Below, piece by piece: positions 51,565 through 60,792 of a stretch of 64,000 nt of DNA. The stretch is from NCBI RefSeq assembly GCF_000147335.1, contig NC_014501.1, positions 5,572,501 to 5,636,500 on the forward strand, given 5' to 3'. Below the pieces are notes generated by a model. That model worked only from the letters and a program-made list of their open reading frames with translations, ran no database searches and was not told the origin of the DNA. Origin of the DNA: Gloeothece verrucosa PCC 7822 (GTDB lineage: Bacteria > Cyanobacteriota > Cyanobacteriia > Cyanobacteriales > Microcystaceae). Each line of letters opens with the position of its first letter. Position 1 is the first letter of the stretch. The translations under genes and the position numbers were made by a program.

Positions 51565-53007
51565 TTAGCGCATCAGGACAAAATCATAGCCAGTCCCAGA
51601 ACTTGAGCCTGGTGCAATTTTAATTAATAATGGTTTCCCCTGACGTGCCCGTGACGGTAAAAACTGAATCTTTCCTATAGCTCCTGAAGCCGAAAAAGTG
51701 GGGTCAGACAGTGCCTTTTGTAATTCTTCACGGGTGTTGCCCTGTTTTAATCCTGCAACTTTTAAGCCAGCAATAATGGCTTGGAGTGTATCATAAGCCG
51801 AAGCCGTTCGAGCATTGACCTTTGCCTCCCAAAGTGCAGTGGCGTTTTTAAAGAAGGGATTGTTTGCATCAGCATCAGGATGCCAAAATGCCGACAAGAT
51901 CAAGCCATTAAAATTTTGTCTTCCTGAATTAAGGGTTTCATAGGTGTACAAACCCCCGTGACTAAACAGTCCTAACCTGCCTCCATTGGCTTGTGCTAAC
52001 TCAATAGCCGGTCGGAGTTTGTTGACTTGCGGCATGATGAGTAAGCCCTTTGCTCCATCGCTGATAGCCTGATTCATCACGGTATTAGGGTTAAAATCTG
52101 CCGCACCAAAATTGCACACTGTATTGGAGACTTTTCCTCCCGCCTCAGATATTGCCTGAGTGAATTCATTGATCGTTGTCTTAGAAGCTGTGTTAGATGC
52201 TGAGGCTGATGAATCAGTACAAATGGCAATATTTTTGATATGAGCTTTTTGAACGATATACTCGGCAAGTGCCTTGGCAGTAACACTACTATCAGGAGAG
52301 CCGCGAAAGATATATTCGCCAATTTGAGATAATTTAGCTGGCCCGTATGACGGAGTAATCATCACCAAGCCTTGAGCATTATAAATGGGAGCGGCACTGA
52401 GTGAACCTTTGGTATCGCCATGACCGATCACCGCTAAGATGTTAGAGTCCTTAGCCAGGTCAGGAGCTAGTTTTTTGCTAGTATTCTCATTACCTTCATC
52501 ATTAACAATCTCAATCTGTAAGGGTCGCCCGTTAATCCCGCCACTGCTATTTACCTCATTTTGAGCCTGAGCCACGCCCCGCAGCACCTCTTGGGCAGTA
52601 TCAAGATTGCCACCAATCCCAGTAGCTACAGCCACTTCGAAGGATTTGGCATTAGCATAGGCAATTTTGGCATTGTTCAAATAAATTAATGCTTCTGGGT
52701 CATTACGATCAATTTTTAGAGATTCCTCAAATTTTTTAAGGGCAGTCACAAAATCTCCCTTGGCAAAAGCTTGTACTCCCGCTTCTTTTTCAGGGTTTGT
52801 ATGTGCTGTGATTAAGATTTTATCGCCCACACTAAGATGCTGATTTAAAAATGAACTAGGTGGACTTACTGTTGATGGAATTGGTGTTGGAACTATCGTG
52901 TCAGGGGTGCCAGTCAGTTTTCCTAATAACCATACAATTAATGCGATGGCTACTCCAGCGATAAACAGAGAAAGAAAAACTTGAATCGATTGTTGTTTTT
53001 GCCTCAT
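51565..53007 (-). CDS. Membrane-anchored TPR and leucine-binding-type periplasmic protein
   Basis: A 480-residue protein starting at the ATG at 53007 (MRQKQQ), with AAGGA five bases upstream; the frame extends 12 codons back. One transmembrane segment (FLSLFIAGVAIALIVWLLG) anchors it in the membrane. Residues ~85-120 resemble a TPR (GVQAFAKGDFVTALKKFEESLKIDRNDPEALIYLNNA, shown in part). Residues ~130-470 are a Leu/Ile/Val-binding-protein fold (VAVATGIGGNLDTAQEVLRGV, NSSGGINGRPLQIEIVNDEGN). It is directly downstream (38 bp) of a Ser/Thr kinase gene in the same direction. A ligand-sensing partner rather than a transporter subunit is likely. Confidence 0.85.
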   Translation of the reverse strand: MRQKQQSIQVFLSLFIAGVAIALIVWLLGKLTGTPDTIVPTPIPSTVSPPSSFLNQHLSVGDKILITAHTNPEKEAGVQAFAKGDFVTALKKFEESLKIDRNDPEALIYLNNAKIAYANAKSFEVAVATGIGGNLDTAQEVLRGVAQAQNEVNSSGGINGRPLQIEIVNDEGNENTSKKLAPDLAKDSNILAVIGHGDTKGSLSAAPIYNAQGLVMITPSYGPAKLSQIGEYIFRGSPDSSVTAKALAEYIVQKAHIKNIAICTDSSASASNTASKTTINEFTQAISEAGGKVSNTVCNFGAADFNPNTVMNQAISDGAKGLLIMPQVNKLRPAIELAQANGGRLGLFSHGGLYTYETLNSGRQNFNGLILSAFWHPDADANNPFFKNATALWEAKVNARTASAYDTLQAIIAGLKVAGLKQGNTREELQKALSDPTFSASGAIGKIQFLPSRARQGKPLLIKIAPGSSSGTGYDFVLMR

Positions 53008-53045
53008 AAATCCTTGCCTCGTAAGCTCAAATATAATGATCATAT

Positions 53046-54383
53046 TTAATGGTTTTTCGCCATTAATTTATTTACATAGTCAGAAATAAATATCAAAACA
53101 TAAGCCAATAAACCCGCCAAAATAACTAATAATATAACCACCATAAATCCTTTAAATCCAATGGTGAAAGGATTATCTATTTTTAATTTTTGGAAGACTA
53201 AGTAAGTTATTACTGTCGTCATTAAAGAAATAAAAAACAAATATACTTTTATAAAAACTCGCTGAGAGCGAGCAAAAATTGCCACCCCTAAAATGAGCAG
53301 CCATAGTCCAGAACTAAGCCAAATGGTTCCTAAAAAACTGAGCAACAAAAGAGCCAGCAACCAACTCCCTGAACTGGCCAATACGGCTTGATACCATAAG
53401 CTGGGAGTGAGAGACTCTGGTAACACCATTGTTCCTGGTATTGGCACTTGAGTGGGTACTGTTGTGGATGGAGTTGATTTTTTGGCAATGGGAGGTAAAT
53501 GATTCAACTGTTCTAAAACTTCTGAGGCTGACTGATAACGTTGTTGATAATGTTTTTGCAGCACTTTATCGAGAATAAGCTTTAATCCGGGACTTAGTGG
53601 CTGCTTCAAATGCTGCTGCCAGCTAGAAGACCAGCCATAACCGTGATCCTGCCACACTTCCCAAGGATGAATATCTGTCAGCAGATGAAAGCAAGTTGTT
53701 CCTAAACCGTAAAGGTCACTAGCCGGAAAAGCTTGACCTTTTCGTATTTGTTCCATCGGGGCATAGCCAAAAGAGCCAATAGTTGTTCCGGGTTTTGCCA
53801 TCACCGTTGTGGTCATCTGTTTAGCGACTCCAAAATCAATCAAAACTAATAAACCGTCACTGTGACGGCGAATGATATTTTCTGGCTTGATATCGCGGTG
53901 TATGATTTGCTGCTGATGGATTAACTCGAGAAGAGGTAATAAGGCACTCAAAAGTTCTCGTATTTTCGCCTCATTAAAGACTCCCTGCTCTTGTAACTCC
54001 TGTAAAAGGTTTTGTCCTTCGATGTATTCTTGTACCAAATACAGATAATTATCTTCTTTAAAATAAGCATAAAGAGTCGGTGTTTGGTTCTGTTTACCAA
54101 GTTGTTGTAAACGTTTTGCTTCTTGCTCAAACAACTCGATCGCTTTTTGACGTGCCCAGCTACCTTGAACTTGCGGCGCTAGTTGTTTAAGAACACATAG
54201 CTCATTCAATTTATCTAAATCTTCGATTAAATAGGTACGTCCAAATCCACCGCCCCCCAACGGTTTTATAACTCGGTAACGATTTCTCAATAGAGCTACT
54301 AAGGGTGTCTCACAACTTAGGCACAAATCTGTGCCATCAGGATTTAAGGGATTAGGGCAATCAGGATTAAGACAACAAATCAT
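53046..54383 (-). CDS. Ser/Thr protein kinase with C-terminal membrane segments
   Basis: A 445-residue protein starting at the ATG at 54383 (MICCLNPDCPNPLNP), 26 codons inside the longest frame. A CxxxC zinc-ribbon-like start (CLNPDCPNP...LCLSCETPL) precedes the kinase: glycine loop GGGGFGRTY, the catalytic loop IIHRDIKPENII, the DFG region VLIDFGVAK, and the APE-like YAPMEQ. The C-terminal ~140 residues hold several membrane helices. It is transcribed with the anchored binding-protein gene downstream and may phosphorylate targets in response to that ligand. That link is inference from operon structure. Confidence 0.9.
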   Translation of the reverse strand: MICCLNPDCPNPLNPDGTDLCLSCETPLVALLRNRYRVIKPLGGGGFGRTYLIEDLDKLNELCVLKQLAPQVQGSWARQKAIELFEQEAKRLQQLGKQNQTPTLYAYFKEDNYLYLVQEYIEGQNLLQELQEQGVFNEAKIRELLSALLPLLELIHQQQIIHRDIKPENIIRRHSDGLLVLIDFGVAKQMTTTVMAKPGTTIGSFGYAPMEQIRKGQAFPASDLYGLGTTCFHLLTDIHPWEVWQDHGYGWSSSWQQHLKQPLSPGLKLILDKVLQKHYQQRYQSASEVLEQLNHLPPIAKKSTPSTTVPTQVPIPGTMVLPESLTPSLWYQAVLASSGSWLLALLLLSFLGTIWLSSGLWLLILGVAIFARSQRVFIKVYLFFISLMTTVITYLVFQKLKIDNPFTIGFKGFMVVILLVILAGLLAYVLIFISDYVNKLMAKNH

Positions 54384-54503
54384 AGTTGAGCCTGCGCCAA
54401 ACTTTGAAACTCTAATCAAATTTAAGATCAATAATTCAAAAAAGTAAACCCAAATATGCAAAGATTTATAAACTTTTGGCTCCTACTCACTAGAATTGGC
54501 CGT

Positions 54504-55217
54504 CTAATCTTGTTTCGAATCTAAGTCTGTGTCAACTTCAATGGTCTGTACAGCCTGACGCAGTGCTAAAAAAGCCTCTTTTAAAGCTTGATTGACAGCA
54601 CTTTCCGGCTCGGCAAGCACAAGTCTTTGATAGTCTTCTAAAAACGGCATACGTAAACGGTGAAACAAATGTAAAAAGTGACGCAAAAAACTCAGACAAT
54701 CTAAGATGACCATTTCAATTCCTCCGGTTTTTTCATAAAGAGTAGCCGCATAATCTTCTACATCTTTGTCTATGGGTTCGGTGGTAATAAAAATATAATT
54801 ATCAATTTTGCTGCCCGTTTTGTTGATTTTGCCGGAAATTTTTTGAACGGCAATATTAAGATCATTGATCGTAACTCGCTTCATCTTCATTTCATAACAG
54901 GTAATGACTTTATTGTCATTTACAAGCGTGATTTCTAAATCCCCTAAAGCACCTGTTTGTTGATCGGCGGCATTGTGGCTTTCAAGAGGTAAACACCTTT
55001 CTCCTAAATGTTCTGAGGCTGCCTGATAGGCCGCAGCAACAATCAGCACTGGTAAGCGGCTAGACCTAGGGCAATCTAAATGTTGTCTAATTAATTTGAC
55101 AATTGCTTCAGCAGAAAGAGGAATCGAATTATCATCTAAAGTGCTGAGATTGGCAAGAAAACTTTGAAGTCTTTGGTTTCTTTCCTGTCTAATAATTAAT
55201 AACCATAGGCTATAAGT
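54504..55217 (-). pseudogene. 5'-truncated restriction endonuclease (SacI-family-like)
   Basis: In frame from the stop at 55218 the DNA reads ...RQERNQRLQSFLANLSTLDD, then LIRQHLDCPRSSRLPVLIVAAAYQ. The 181 residues from a GTG at 55049 contain HNAADQQTGALGDLEITLV and the PD-(D/E)xK element VITCYEMKMKRVTIND. This resembles SacI-type restriction enzymes in recollection. The reading frame has no ATG and begins after a stop codon, so the N-terminal part is missing. No cognate methyltransferase is present. Confidence 0.55.
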
Positions 55218-55306
55218 TTACTCATTCATCAATCATTTTATAGAGCTTAAATTATACTTCTTCTCCTGCATGAGATGATTAGCGACTCGCCTTAAGAAAT
55301 ATATAA

Positions 55307-56926
55307 CTAAAAAATCCGAAAAGCTTTAAGCGCTTGCTGTAAGGCTGGCTGCGACGACGAATCAATCAGATACATTTTAAAAGGCTCATTTTGACTGAGA
55401 AATTCTCCATAAGCCGCCGTTAAAAAAGGACGAAATTGAGGATCATTAGCAATATAAACCGCAAAAAAAGCCAGTGCAAGAGGATTTTGATAATTATCAA
55501 TTAAGTCAGATTCAGCTAAGGTTAATTTAGGGATAGAATCTATTACTTGAGTGATGCCTGCATCGAGTTGAGCAAGGTTGATATGAGCTTGTCCTTCTTT
55601 TAAAGCTAAATATTTATTAGGTGTGGTTAACCAACTAAAAGCGCGAACTTGTTCCAAAACAAAAGGAGTCGCCGGATCGTAGTTTCCCCCCGTAATCATG
55701 ACAGGAATTTGAATTTGCTCTAACTCTTTTTGTCCAAAAATAATGCTGTTAAACGGGTTTTTCACCAGTACGGCTTTGACTCGAGCATCTCTAAATTGGT
55801 AAGTGGTGTTTGGCAAATTTAAAGCAGTACACTGAAGTAATGATGACATATTAAGCCAATTAAAGGAACGCTCACAGGCAGATTTAAGATATTCTCTATT
55901 AATCTGCGCTCCAGCAACAGCTAAAGCTGTATATCCCCCAAAAGAATGTCCTATAACCCCTACATTCTCTAAATCTAATCGTCCGCCAAAATCAGATTGA
56001 TTACGCCGCTCAAGTTCATCAATCACGGCGCTAATATCTTTAGGGCGGTTAATAAATTCATTAACATCAAAAACTTGTCTCGAAAAACCATTGATGAACG
56101 CTTGTTGCTGTTGCGTATCACTCCCAGGATGCTGCGGCATAGCTACTACATAACCATAGGAAGCTAAATGTTGGGCCATCGCTTCAAAATCTTGTGGCCT
56201 TGAACCTAGCCCATGAGATAAAATCACAACGGGAGTTTTGCCTGTCGGCTCCTTTTCGGGTCTATAAACAATGACATAAAAAGTCCGTTTTCGGGTGGAA
56301 TCTGTTAAGGTAATCATTTCTTGGCGGAAATTAACCTGACCGGGTTGCCGAAGGTCCATCATCTGGCTAAAATTAACTGAGTTAGATTGAGCCGCTTGTG
56401 CTGATAATTGAGCCATCGTCTGAGTAAAAAAGTTCGTCCCTTGAATAATGCGATCAAATGTATTTTTTAGACCCAGAAGATATTCTCCTTGTAATTGCAT
56501 ATTGGTGGGAAATTTACGCAAAACATTGAGTAATGTTAGTCCTTCTGGCTCAAGAGACGCTTGTATTATTGCCGCACGTAGGGCATATTTCCCATTTCTG
56601 CCCCCCTGAATGGTAATTCCTCTGCCAACGCGAGTTAAGATTTCTTGGCCGATGGCACTGTTGAAAAAACGAGAAACCAAAAGGGGACTGACATTAACCG
56701 GTTTAAGCAAAACTTCTCTAAACTTTTCCTCTTGTTGGCGGCTCAAACCTCTTAAAAAAAATCTTAAATTATTATTAATGGTGCCATCATTAGCGAAAGT
56801 TTCTAAAGACTCAATTCTAATTGAGCCTCTCCAAGGTCCAAAGGTGACATAAATGGTATCGGCTGCTATAACGGGTAGAGCAGTAAGCAAAGCAGAGCCA
56901 ACACTCAAAATTACATACTTGAGCAT
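55307..56926 (-). CDS. Exported DUF1400/alpha-beta hydrolase
   Basis: A 539-residue protein. N-terminal signal peptide (MLKYVILSVGSALLTALPVIA) and DUF1400 domain (DTIYVTFGPWRGSIRIESLETF, VLRKFPTNMQLQG). The alpha/beta hydrolase part follows: VVILSHGLGSRPQDFEAMAQHLASYGY (oxyanion loop), nucleophile elbow VIGHSFGGYTAL (Ser), and GQAHINL with the catalytic His. Cyanobacterial two-domain hydrolase, probably periplasmic, substrate unknown. Gene is alone, facing lipA in the same direction with 102 bp between them. Confidence 0.86.
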   Translation of the reverse strand: MLKYVILSVGSALLTALPVIAADTIYVTFGPWRGSIRIESLETFANDGTINNNLRFFLRGLSRQQEEKFREVLLKPVNVSPLLVSRFFNSAIGQEILTRVGRGITIQGGRNGKYALRAAIIQASLEPEGLTLLNVLRKFPTNMQLQGEYLLGLKNTFDRIIQGTNFFTQTMAQLSAQAAQSNSVNFSQMMDLRQPGQVNFRQEMITLTDSTRKRTFYVIVYRPEKEPTGKTPVVILSHGLGSRPQDFEAMAQHLASYGYVVAMPQHPGSDTQQQQAFINGFSRQVFDVNEFINRPKDISAVIDELERRNQSDFGGRLDLENVGVIGHSFGGYTALAVAGAQINREYLKSACERSFNWLNMSSLLQCTALNLPNTTYQFRDARVKAVLVKNPFNSIIFGQKELEQIQIPVMITGGNYDPATPFVLEQVRAFSWLTTPNKYLALKEGQAHINLAQLDAGITQVIDSIPKLTLAESDLIDNYQNPLALAFFAVYIANDPQFRPFLTAAYGEFLSQNEPFKMYLIDSSSQPALQQALKAFRIF

Positions 56927-57028
56927 AATTTTGCCAAAGTCCTGAAAATTAGTCAGATAACTAAGCGGATTTTCTCATGGACTCGGCTTAAAATTAAAAA
57001 TCATCGCTTTCATTTAATCAAATCAATC

Positions 57029-57949
57029 CTAGTCTTTTTCTCCTGCATGATAGGAACTACGGACTAAAGGACCAGAGCGTACTTGAGAAAATCCCATCGT
57101 TCGGGCAATTTGACCTAAATTTTCAAACTCTTCAGGAGTCCAATATTTTTGCACAGGAAGATGTTCCAAAGAAGGGCGCATATATTGACCTAAAGTAAGG
57201 CGATCACAACCAATAGCTCTTAAATCTTGCATAGCCTCAATAATTTCGGCTTCGGTTTCCCCATGACCTAACATTAAACCTGACTTAGTGGCAATAGAGG
57301 GGTCTAGTTCTTTTACCCATCGCAAAACATTTAAAGAGCGTTCATATTTTGCCCCTCGTCTCACAGGTGCTTGTAGTCGTTTGACGGTTTCAATGTTGTG
57401 ATTATAACAAACGGGTTTAGCCGCCACAACAGTAGCCACTCTTTCTTTTTGACTGGTTTGTCTGCCTTTGCCGCCCCAGAAGTCAGGGGTTAAGACTTCG
57501 ATCTCGGTTTGAGGGGTTGTTTGACGGATAGCATCCATCACCTGAACAAACCAACCTGCGCCGCCATCGGGAATATCATCTCTAGCCACCGAGGTTAACA
57601 CCACATAACGTAGTCCCAATAATGAAACCGCTTCAGCTACCTTGCGGGGTTCTTCAGCATCTAGCGGCATTGGTGCATGGCCTTTATCCACTTGACAAAA
57701 AGCACAGGAACGGGTGCAAGTTGGCCCCATCAAGAGAAAAGTCGCGGTTTTTTGAGCATAACACTCCCCTCGGTTAGGACAACGCCCTTCTTCACAAATA
57801 GTATGAATATTACGCTGTTTAATGATTCGTTGAACGGTGGACAGTTCACTGGCTTTGCCGATGGAACGTTTTAACCAAGCAGGAAGGGCGGTTATTTCTT
57901 CGCGCCATTGTTGGGAGGATGTCTGAGTTTTTGGCATTGATGAAGCCAT
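57029..57949 (-). CDS. lipA: Lipoyl synthase
   Basis: A 306-residue radical SAM enzyme that inserts two sulfurs into octanoyl groups on lipoyl domains. The auxiliary cluster motif is CEEGRCPNRGECY, and the radical SAM cluster CTRSCAFCQV follows. Other conserved parts are ARDDIPDGGAGWFVQVM, VLTPDFWGG, NHNIETVKRLQAPVR and SGLMLGHGETEAEI. The C-terminal RSGPLVRSSYHA matches LipA. Length is normal. No lipB in the window. Confidence 0.97.
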   Translation of the reverse strand: MASSMPKTQTSSQQWREEITALPAWLKRSIGKASELSTVQRIIKQRNIHTICEEGRCPNRGECYAQKTATFLLMGPTCTRSCAFCQVDKGHAPMPLDAEEPRKVAEAVSLLGLRYVVLTSVARDDIPDGGAGWFVQVMDAIRQTTPQTEIEVLTPDFWGGKGRQTSQKERVATVVAAKPVCYNHNIETVKRLQAPVRRGAKYERSLNVLRWVKELDPSIATKSGLMLGHGETEAEIIEAMQDLRAIGCDRLTLGQYMRPSLEHLPVQKYWTPEEFENLGQIARTMGFSQVRSGPLVRSSYHAGEKD

Positions 57950-58099
57950 GCTGTAAAAATGCTAGATTTTATCAGGGGTTGATCATTTTAATCTTTTAAT
58001 TAAGATAGCAAAATCCGATTTTTTGTGCATAGGCGGCAAGTTCCCAGCGTTATTTATAATAAGTCTTCTCCTCTTAATAGGGGAGCTACTACTTAAAAT

Positions 58100-58139
58100 C
58101 TGGGGCATACCCACGAAGTGGGGCGTAGCCTAGCCCCAG
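58100..58139. repeat. Nested palindrome in the lipA-ftrV spacer
   Basis: Outer arms CTGGGGC / GCCCCAG enclose inner CCCAC / GTGGG around GAA. This GC-rich cruciform is of a dispersed type (CCCACGAAGTGGG) frequent in cyanobacterial intergenic regions, and may also terminate ftrV transcription. Confidence 0.7.
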
Positions 58140-58169
58140 TGCTTTAGCCGGGGGGGGCGCGACATAAAG

Positions 58170-58391
58170 CTAAAGGATTTCTAGTTCATTTTCGCGGAAG
58201 TGGGCTTTAAACTTTTTATCAAATTGTACCAGGACGGGCAAATTAGCACTGACAGGTCTTCCTTGCCACTCAGTGACAATACCAACCACTTCTCCTTCCA
58301 ACCCTTTGACATCAAAAGCCGCTTGTCTGTTTTGTGGATGGTGATAAACAACAATAGATTCTTTGACACGGACGCGATCGCCAACTTTCAT
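58170..58391 (-). CDS. ftrV: Ferredoxin-thioredoxin reductase, variable chain
   Basis: A 73-residue SH3-like protein: KVGDRVRVKESIVVYHHPQN, GLEGEVVGIVTEWQGRPVSANLPVLVQF and FRENELEIL. FtrV lies across the catalytic chain FtrC to form the reductase that passes electrons from photosystem I through ferredoxin to thioredoxin. FtrC is elsewhere. It is divergent from the NfeD gene; about 200 bp between them probably hold the ftrV promoter. Confidence 0.94.
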   Translation of the reverse strand: MKVGDRVRVKESIVVYHHPQNRQAAFDVKGLEGEVVGIVTEWQGRPVSANLPVLVQFDKKFKAHFRENELEIL

Positions 58392-58591
58392 ATTTAGTTC
58401 TCTCTCTGTTTTCTCTTAAAAGCCTGTAATAGCCTTTCTCAACAACCTTACTATTTTGGCATAGGAGCGTCCCTTGCTGAATTTCATAAAACTTTAAGTC
58501 AATTGTCTCTATATTCCTCTGGCGGCAAAGCTATTATAGATCTGTACAGACGTTCCCTAAAACGTCTTTACTTCAGAATTCTCTTCATCCT

Positions 58592-59020
58592 ATGTTGAGT
58601 ATACCCTTGCTCTGGTTAATTGCTGGCTGCATTCTCTGCTTAATGGAATTCATCTTTCCTACCGCTTTTGTAGCTTTCATGATGGGTATTAGTGCTATGG
58701 TGGTAGCACTGATTTCTAGCTTTGTGCCCTATCTGGCCGTTCAGGTGATCGCTTGGCTGATTTTATCGACAATTTTAGTCATCATTTCACGTCGATTTTT
58801 AACCCCGAAACAAAAGCTATCCCGACTCAGTGATGACTCTGAAGGAGAAACCCTCACAGAAATTGCGCCAGGACAACCTGGTAGGGTGCTGTATGAAGGC
58901 AATTCTTGGCGGGCAGTCTGTGAAGATGAAACCATGACCATCGCCGCACAAGAAAAAGTTTATATTGTCAGGCGCAAAGGCAACACCCTGTTTGTAGTCC
59001 CAGTTAATCTTTTACCTTAA
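58592..59020 (+). CDS. NfeD-like membrane protein
   Basis: A 142-residue protein. Three hydrophobic segments (LLWLIAGCILCLMEFIFPTAFVAFMMGI in part, then VQVIAWLILSTILVIISRR) precede an OB-fold domain (GQPGRVLYEGNSWRAVCEDETMTIAAQEKVYIVRRKG in part), typical of the short NfeD form. It is 30 bp upstream of a stomatin-like gene. NfeD and SPFH genes are coupled in many bacteria and act together in membrane microdomains. Confidence 0.85.
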   Translation: MLSIPLLWLIAGCILCLMEFIFPTAFVAFMMGISAMVVALISSFVPYLAVQVIAWLILSTILVIISRRFLTPKQKLSRLSDDSEGETLTEIAPGQPGRVLYEGNSWRAVCEDETMTIAAQEKVYIVRRKGNTLFVVPVNLLP

Positions 59021-59056
59021 ACTTTATTAAATTGAACATTTAATCAAGAGGTGATC

Positions 59057-60031
59057 ATGGAAGGTTTTTTAGTTTTAGTCTTTCTGGTTTTCGGTGGTTC
59101 GGCACTGTTTGGTTCAGTGAAGATAGTCAACGAAAGAAATGAAGCCTTAGTGGAAAGATTAGGAAGCTTTAATCAAAAACTGACTCCGGGGCTGAACTTT
59201 ATTCTTCCTTTTTTTGATAAAGTCGTTTATCAAGAAACCACCCGCGAAAAAGTGATTGATATTCCCCCTCAATCTTGTATCACCAAAGATAATGTCTCGA
59301 TCACCGTCGATGCGGTGGTGTATTGGCGCATCGTTGATATGGAAAAAGCCTACTATAAAGTAGAAAATCTCAGATTAGCGATGCAAAATTTAGTGCTAAC
59401 TCAAATCCGTGCAGAAATCGGCAAATTAGAATTAGATGAAACCTTTACCGCTCGTACAGAAATCAACGAATTTTTACTCAGAGAACTGGATATCGCCACT
59501 GATCCTTGGGGGGTTAAAGTTACCCGAGTAGAACTACGGGATATTATGCCCTCTAAAGCCGTACAAGATTCGATGGAATTACAAATGGCGGCAGAACGCA
59601 AAAAACGGGCAGCGATTTTAACCTCTGAAGGAGAAAGAGATTCAGCCATTAACTCGGCTCAAGGTCAAGCGCAGTCGAAAATTCTTGAAGCTGAAGCCCT
59701 CAAAACAGCCGCTATCTTAAAAGCCGAAGCCGAACGAGAACAACAAATTCTTAGAGCCGAAGCCACCGCCAAAGCGATCGTTATTGTCTCAGAGAAATTA
59801 GGCTCAACCCCAAATGCGCGGGAAGCTTTACAATTTCTTCTGGCTCAAAATTACTTAGATATGGGTAAAAGCATTGGCAGTAGTGGAAGTAGTAAAATTA
59901 TGTTTATGGACCCGCGCAGTCTAATGTCTACTCTAGAGGGAATGCGTTCTGTCATCGGAGAGAAAACCCATCAAGATATCTCAGATCTAGCGATGGAGTT
60001 AGAAAAAATTGATCGTCATATAGCTCAATAA
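59057..60031 (+). CDS. Stomatin/prohibitin-like SPFH protein
   Basis: A 324-residue protein starting at the ATG at 59057 with AGAGGTG upstream; the frame extends two codons. N-terminal membrane segment (FLVLVFLVFGGSALFGSVKIV), then SPFH core: RLGSFNQKLTPGLNFILPFFDKVVY, DIPPQSCITKDNVSITVDAVVYW, VKVTRVELRDIMPSKAVQDSM. A coiled coil follows (AAERKKRAAILTSEGERDSAINSAQGQ). It resembles QmcA/paraslipin. With the NfeD-like protein it probably forms membrane assemblies for quality control. Confidence 0.92.
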   Translation: MEGFLVLVFLVFGGSALFGSVKIVNERNEALVERLGSFNQKLTPGLNFILPFFDKVVYQETTREKVIDIPPQSCITKDNVSITVDAVVYWRIVDMEKAYYKVENLRLAMQNLVLTQIRAEIGKLELDETFTARTEINEFLLRELDIATDPWGVKVTRVELRDIMPSKAVQDSMELQMAAERKKRAAILTSEGERDSAINSAQGQAQSKILEAEALKTAAILKAEAEREQQILRAEATAKAIVIVSEKLGSTPNAREALQFLLAQNYLDMGKSIGSSGSSKIMFMDPRSLMSTLEGMRSVIGEKTHQDISDLAMELEKIDRHIAQ

Positions 60032-60033
60032 GC

Positions 60034-60438
60034 TTAATTGCTTAAGGGTTCTCGGTGGAGCGAATGACAGCGATCACAAAGTCCGAAAAACTCTAGGGTA
60101 TGGTAGTAAACTTTAAAATGATGGGATTGTTCTAAACGTTCCTCTAGGTCATGGACAGGACACTCATCAATGGGAATAGATTGACCGCAATGAACGCAAG
60201 TGAGATGATGTTGATCCTGTTGCACCAAACTATATAAAGATTCTCCGCTCGGTAACGTTCGGACTTGTACCACCCCTTGAAGTTTTAGAGCTTCTAATGA
60301 ACGATAAACTGTTGCTAAACCGATGGTTTGTTTGCGCCGACGCAGTTCGACATAGAGATCTTGGGCAGAAAGGGAGCGAGCCAAAGTCTTGAGCAAATGA
60401 AAAATTTTTTCTTGAGAGCGAGTCTTTTGGGCTTTCAT
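60034..60438 (-). CDS. zur: Fur-family zinc regulator (Zur/FurB type)
   Basis: A 134-residue Fur-family repressor. DNA-binding wing region: TRSQEKIFHLLKTLARSLSAQDLYVELRRRKQTIGLATVYRSLEALK (shown here in parts). Zinc motifs CVHCGQ and CDRCHS, and metal/regulatory His residues QQDQHHLTC, HHFKVYYHTLEFFGLC. The order and spacing resemble cyanobacterial FurB/Zur. It is convergent with the SPFH gene by 2 bp and divergent from purS by 40 bp. A small palindrome at 15939 elsewhere in the window is Fur/Zur-like in size, but no link is shown. Confidence 0.8.
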   Translation of the reverse strand: MKAQKTRSQEKIFHLLKTLARSLSAQDLYVELRRRKQTIGLATVYRSLEALKLQGVVQVRTLPSGESLYSLVQQDQHHLTCVHCGQSIPIDECPVHDLEERLEQSHHFKVYYHTLEFFGLCDRCHSLHREPLSN

Positions 60439-60478
60439 AATTGGGAGTCTTGTCTAATTAATACTATAGCTAGAATCG

Positions 60479-60757
60479 ATGTCTCAACAATATCAGTGTC
60501 GTATTTATGTTACCCTCAGACCCTCGGTACTTGATCCAGCCGGAGTGGCTGTGGAATCTGGATTAAAACAACTTGGGTTGAGGGGAGTTGAACAAGTTAG
60601 AATCGGTAAGTATATTGAACTGACTGTTACCGCCAGCGATGAAACACAAGCCAAGCAACAGTTAGATCAAATGTGTGATCAACTCTTAGCTAACCCAGTT
60701 ATCGAAAATTATCGCTTTGAATTGACCCCGGTAAAACCGTTAAGCGTTAATCCTTAA
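60479..60757 (+). CDS. purS: Phosphoribosylformylglycinamidine synthase, PurS subunit
   Basis: A 92-residue protein: YQCRIYVTLRPSVLDPAGVAVESGLKQLG, GVEQVRIGKYIELTV and CDQLLANPVIENYRFEL. PurS bridges PurQ and PurL in the fourth step of purine synthesis. The ATG at 60479 is 35 bp before purQ's region, and the next gene is purQ. Normal family length. Confidence 0.95.
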   Translation: MSQQYQCRIYVTLRPSVLDPAGVAVESGLKQLGLRGVEQVRIGKYIELTVTASDETQAKQQLDQMCDQLLANPVIENYRFELTPVKPLSVNP

Positions 60758-60792
60758 AAGTCAATCGTTGTGTCTGAAATTGGGATCAAGCA

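Noticed and set aside
50556..53007. LivH and the anchored binding protein as one transporter operon
   Set aside because: They are convergent on opposite strands, and the binding protein is coupled to a kinase gene instead.
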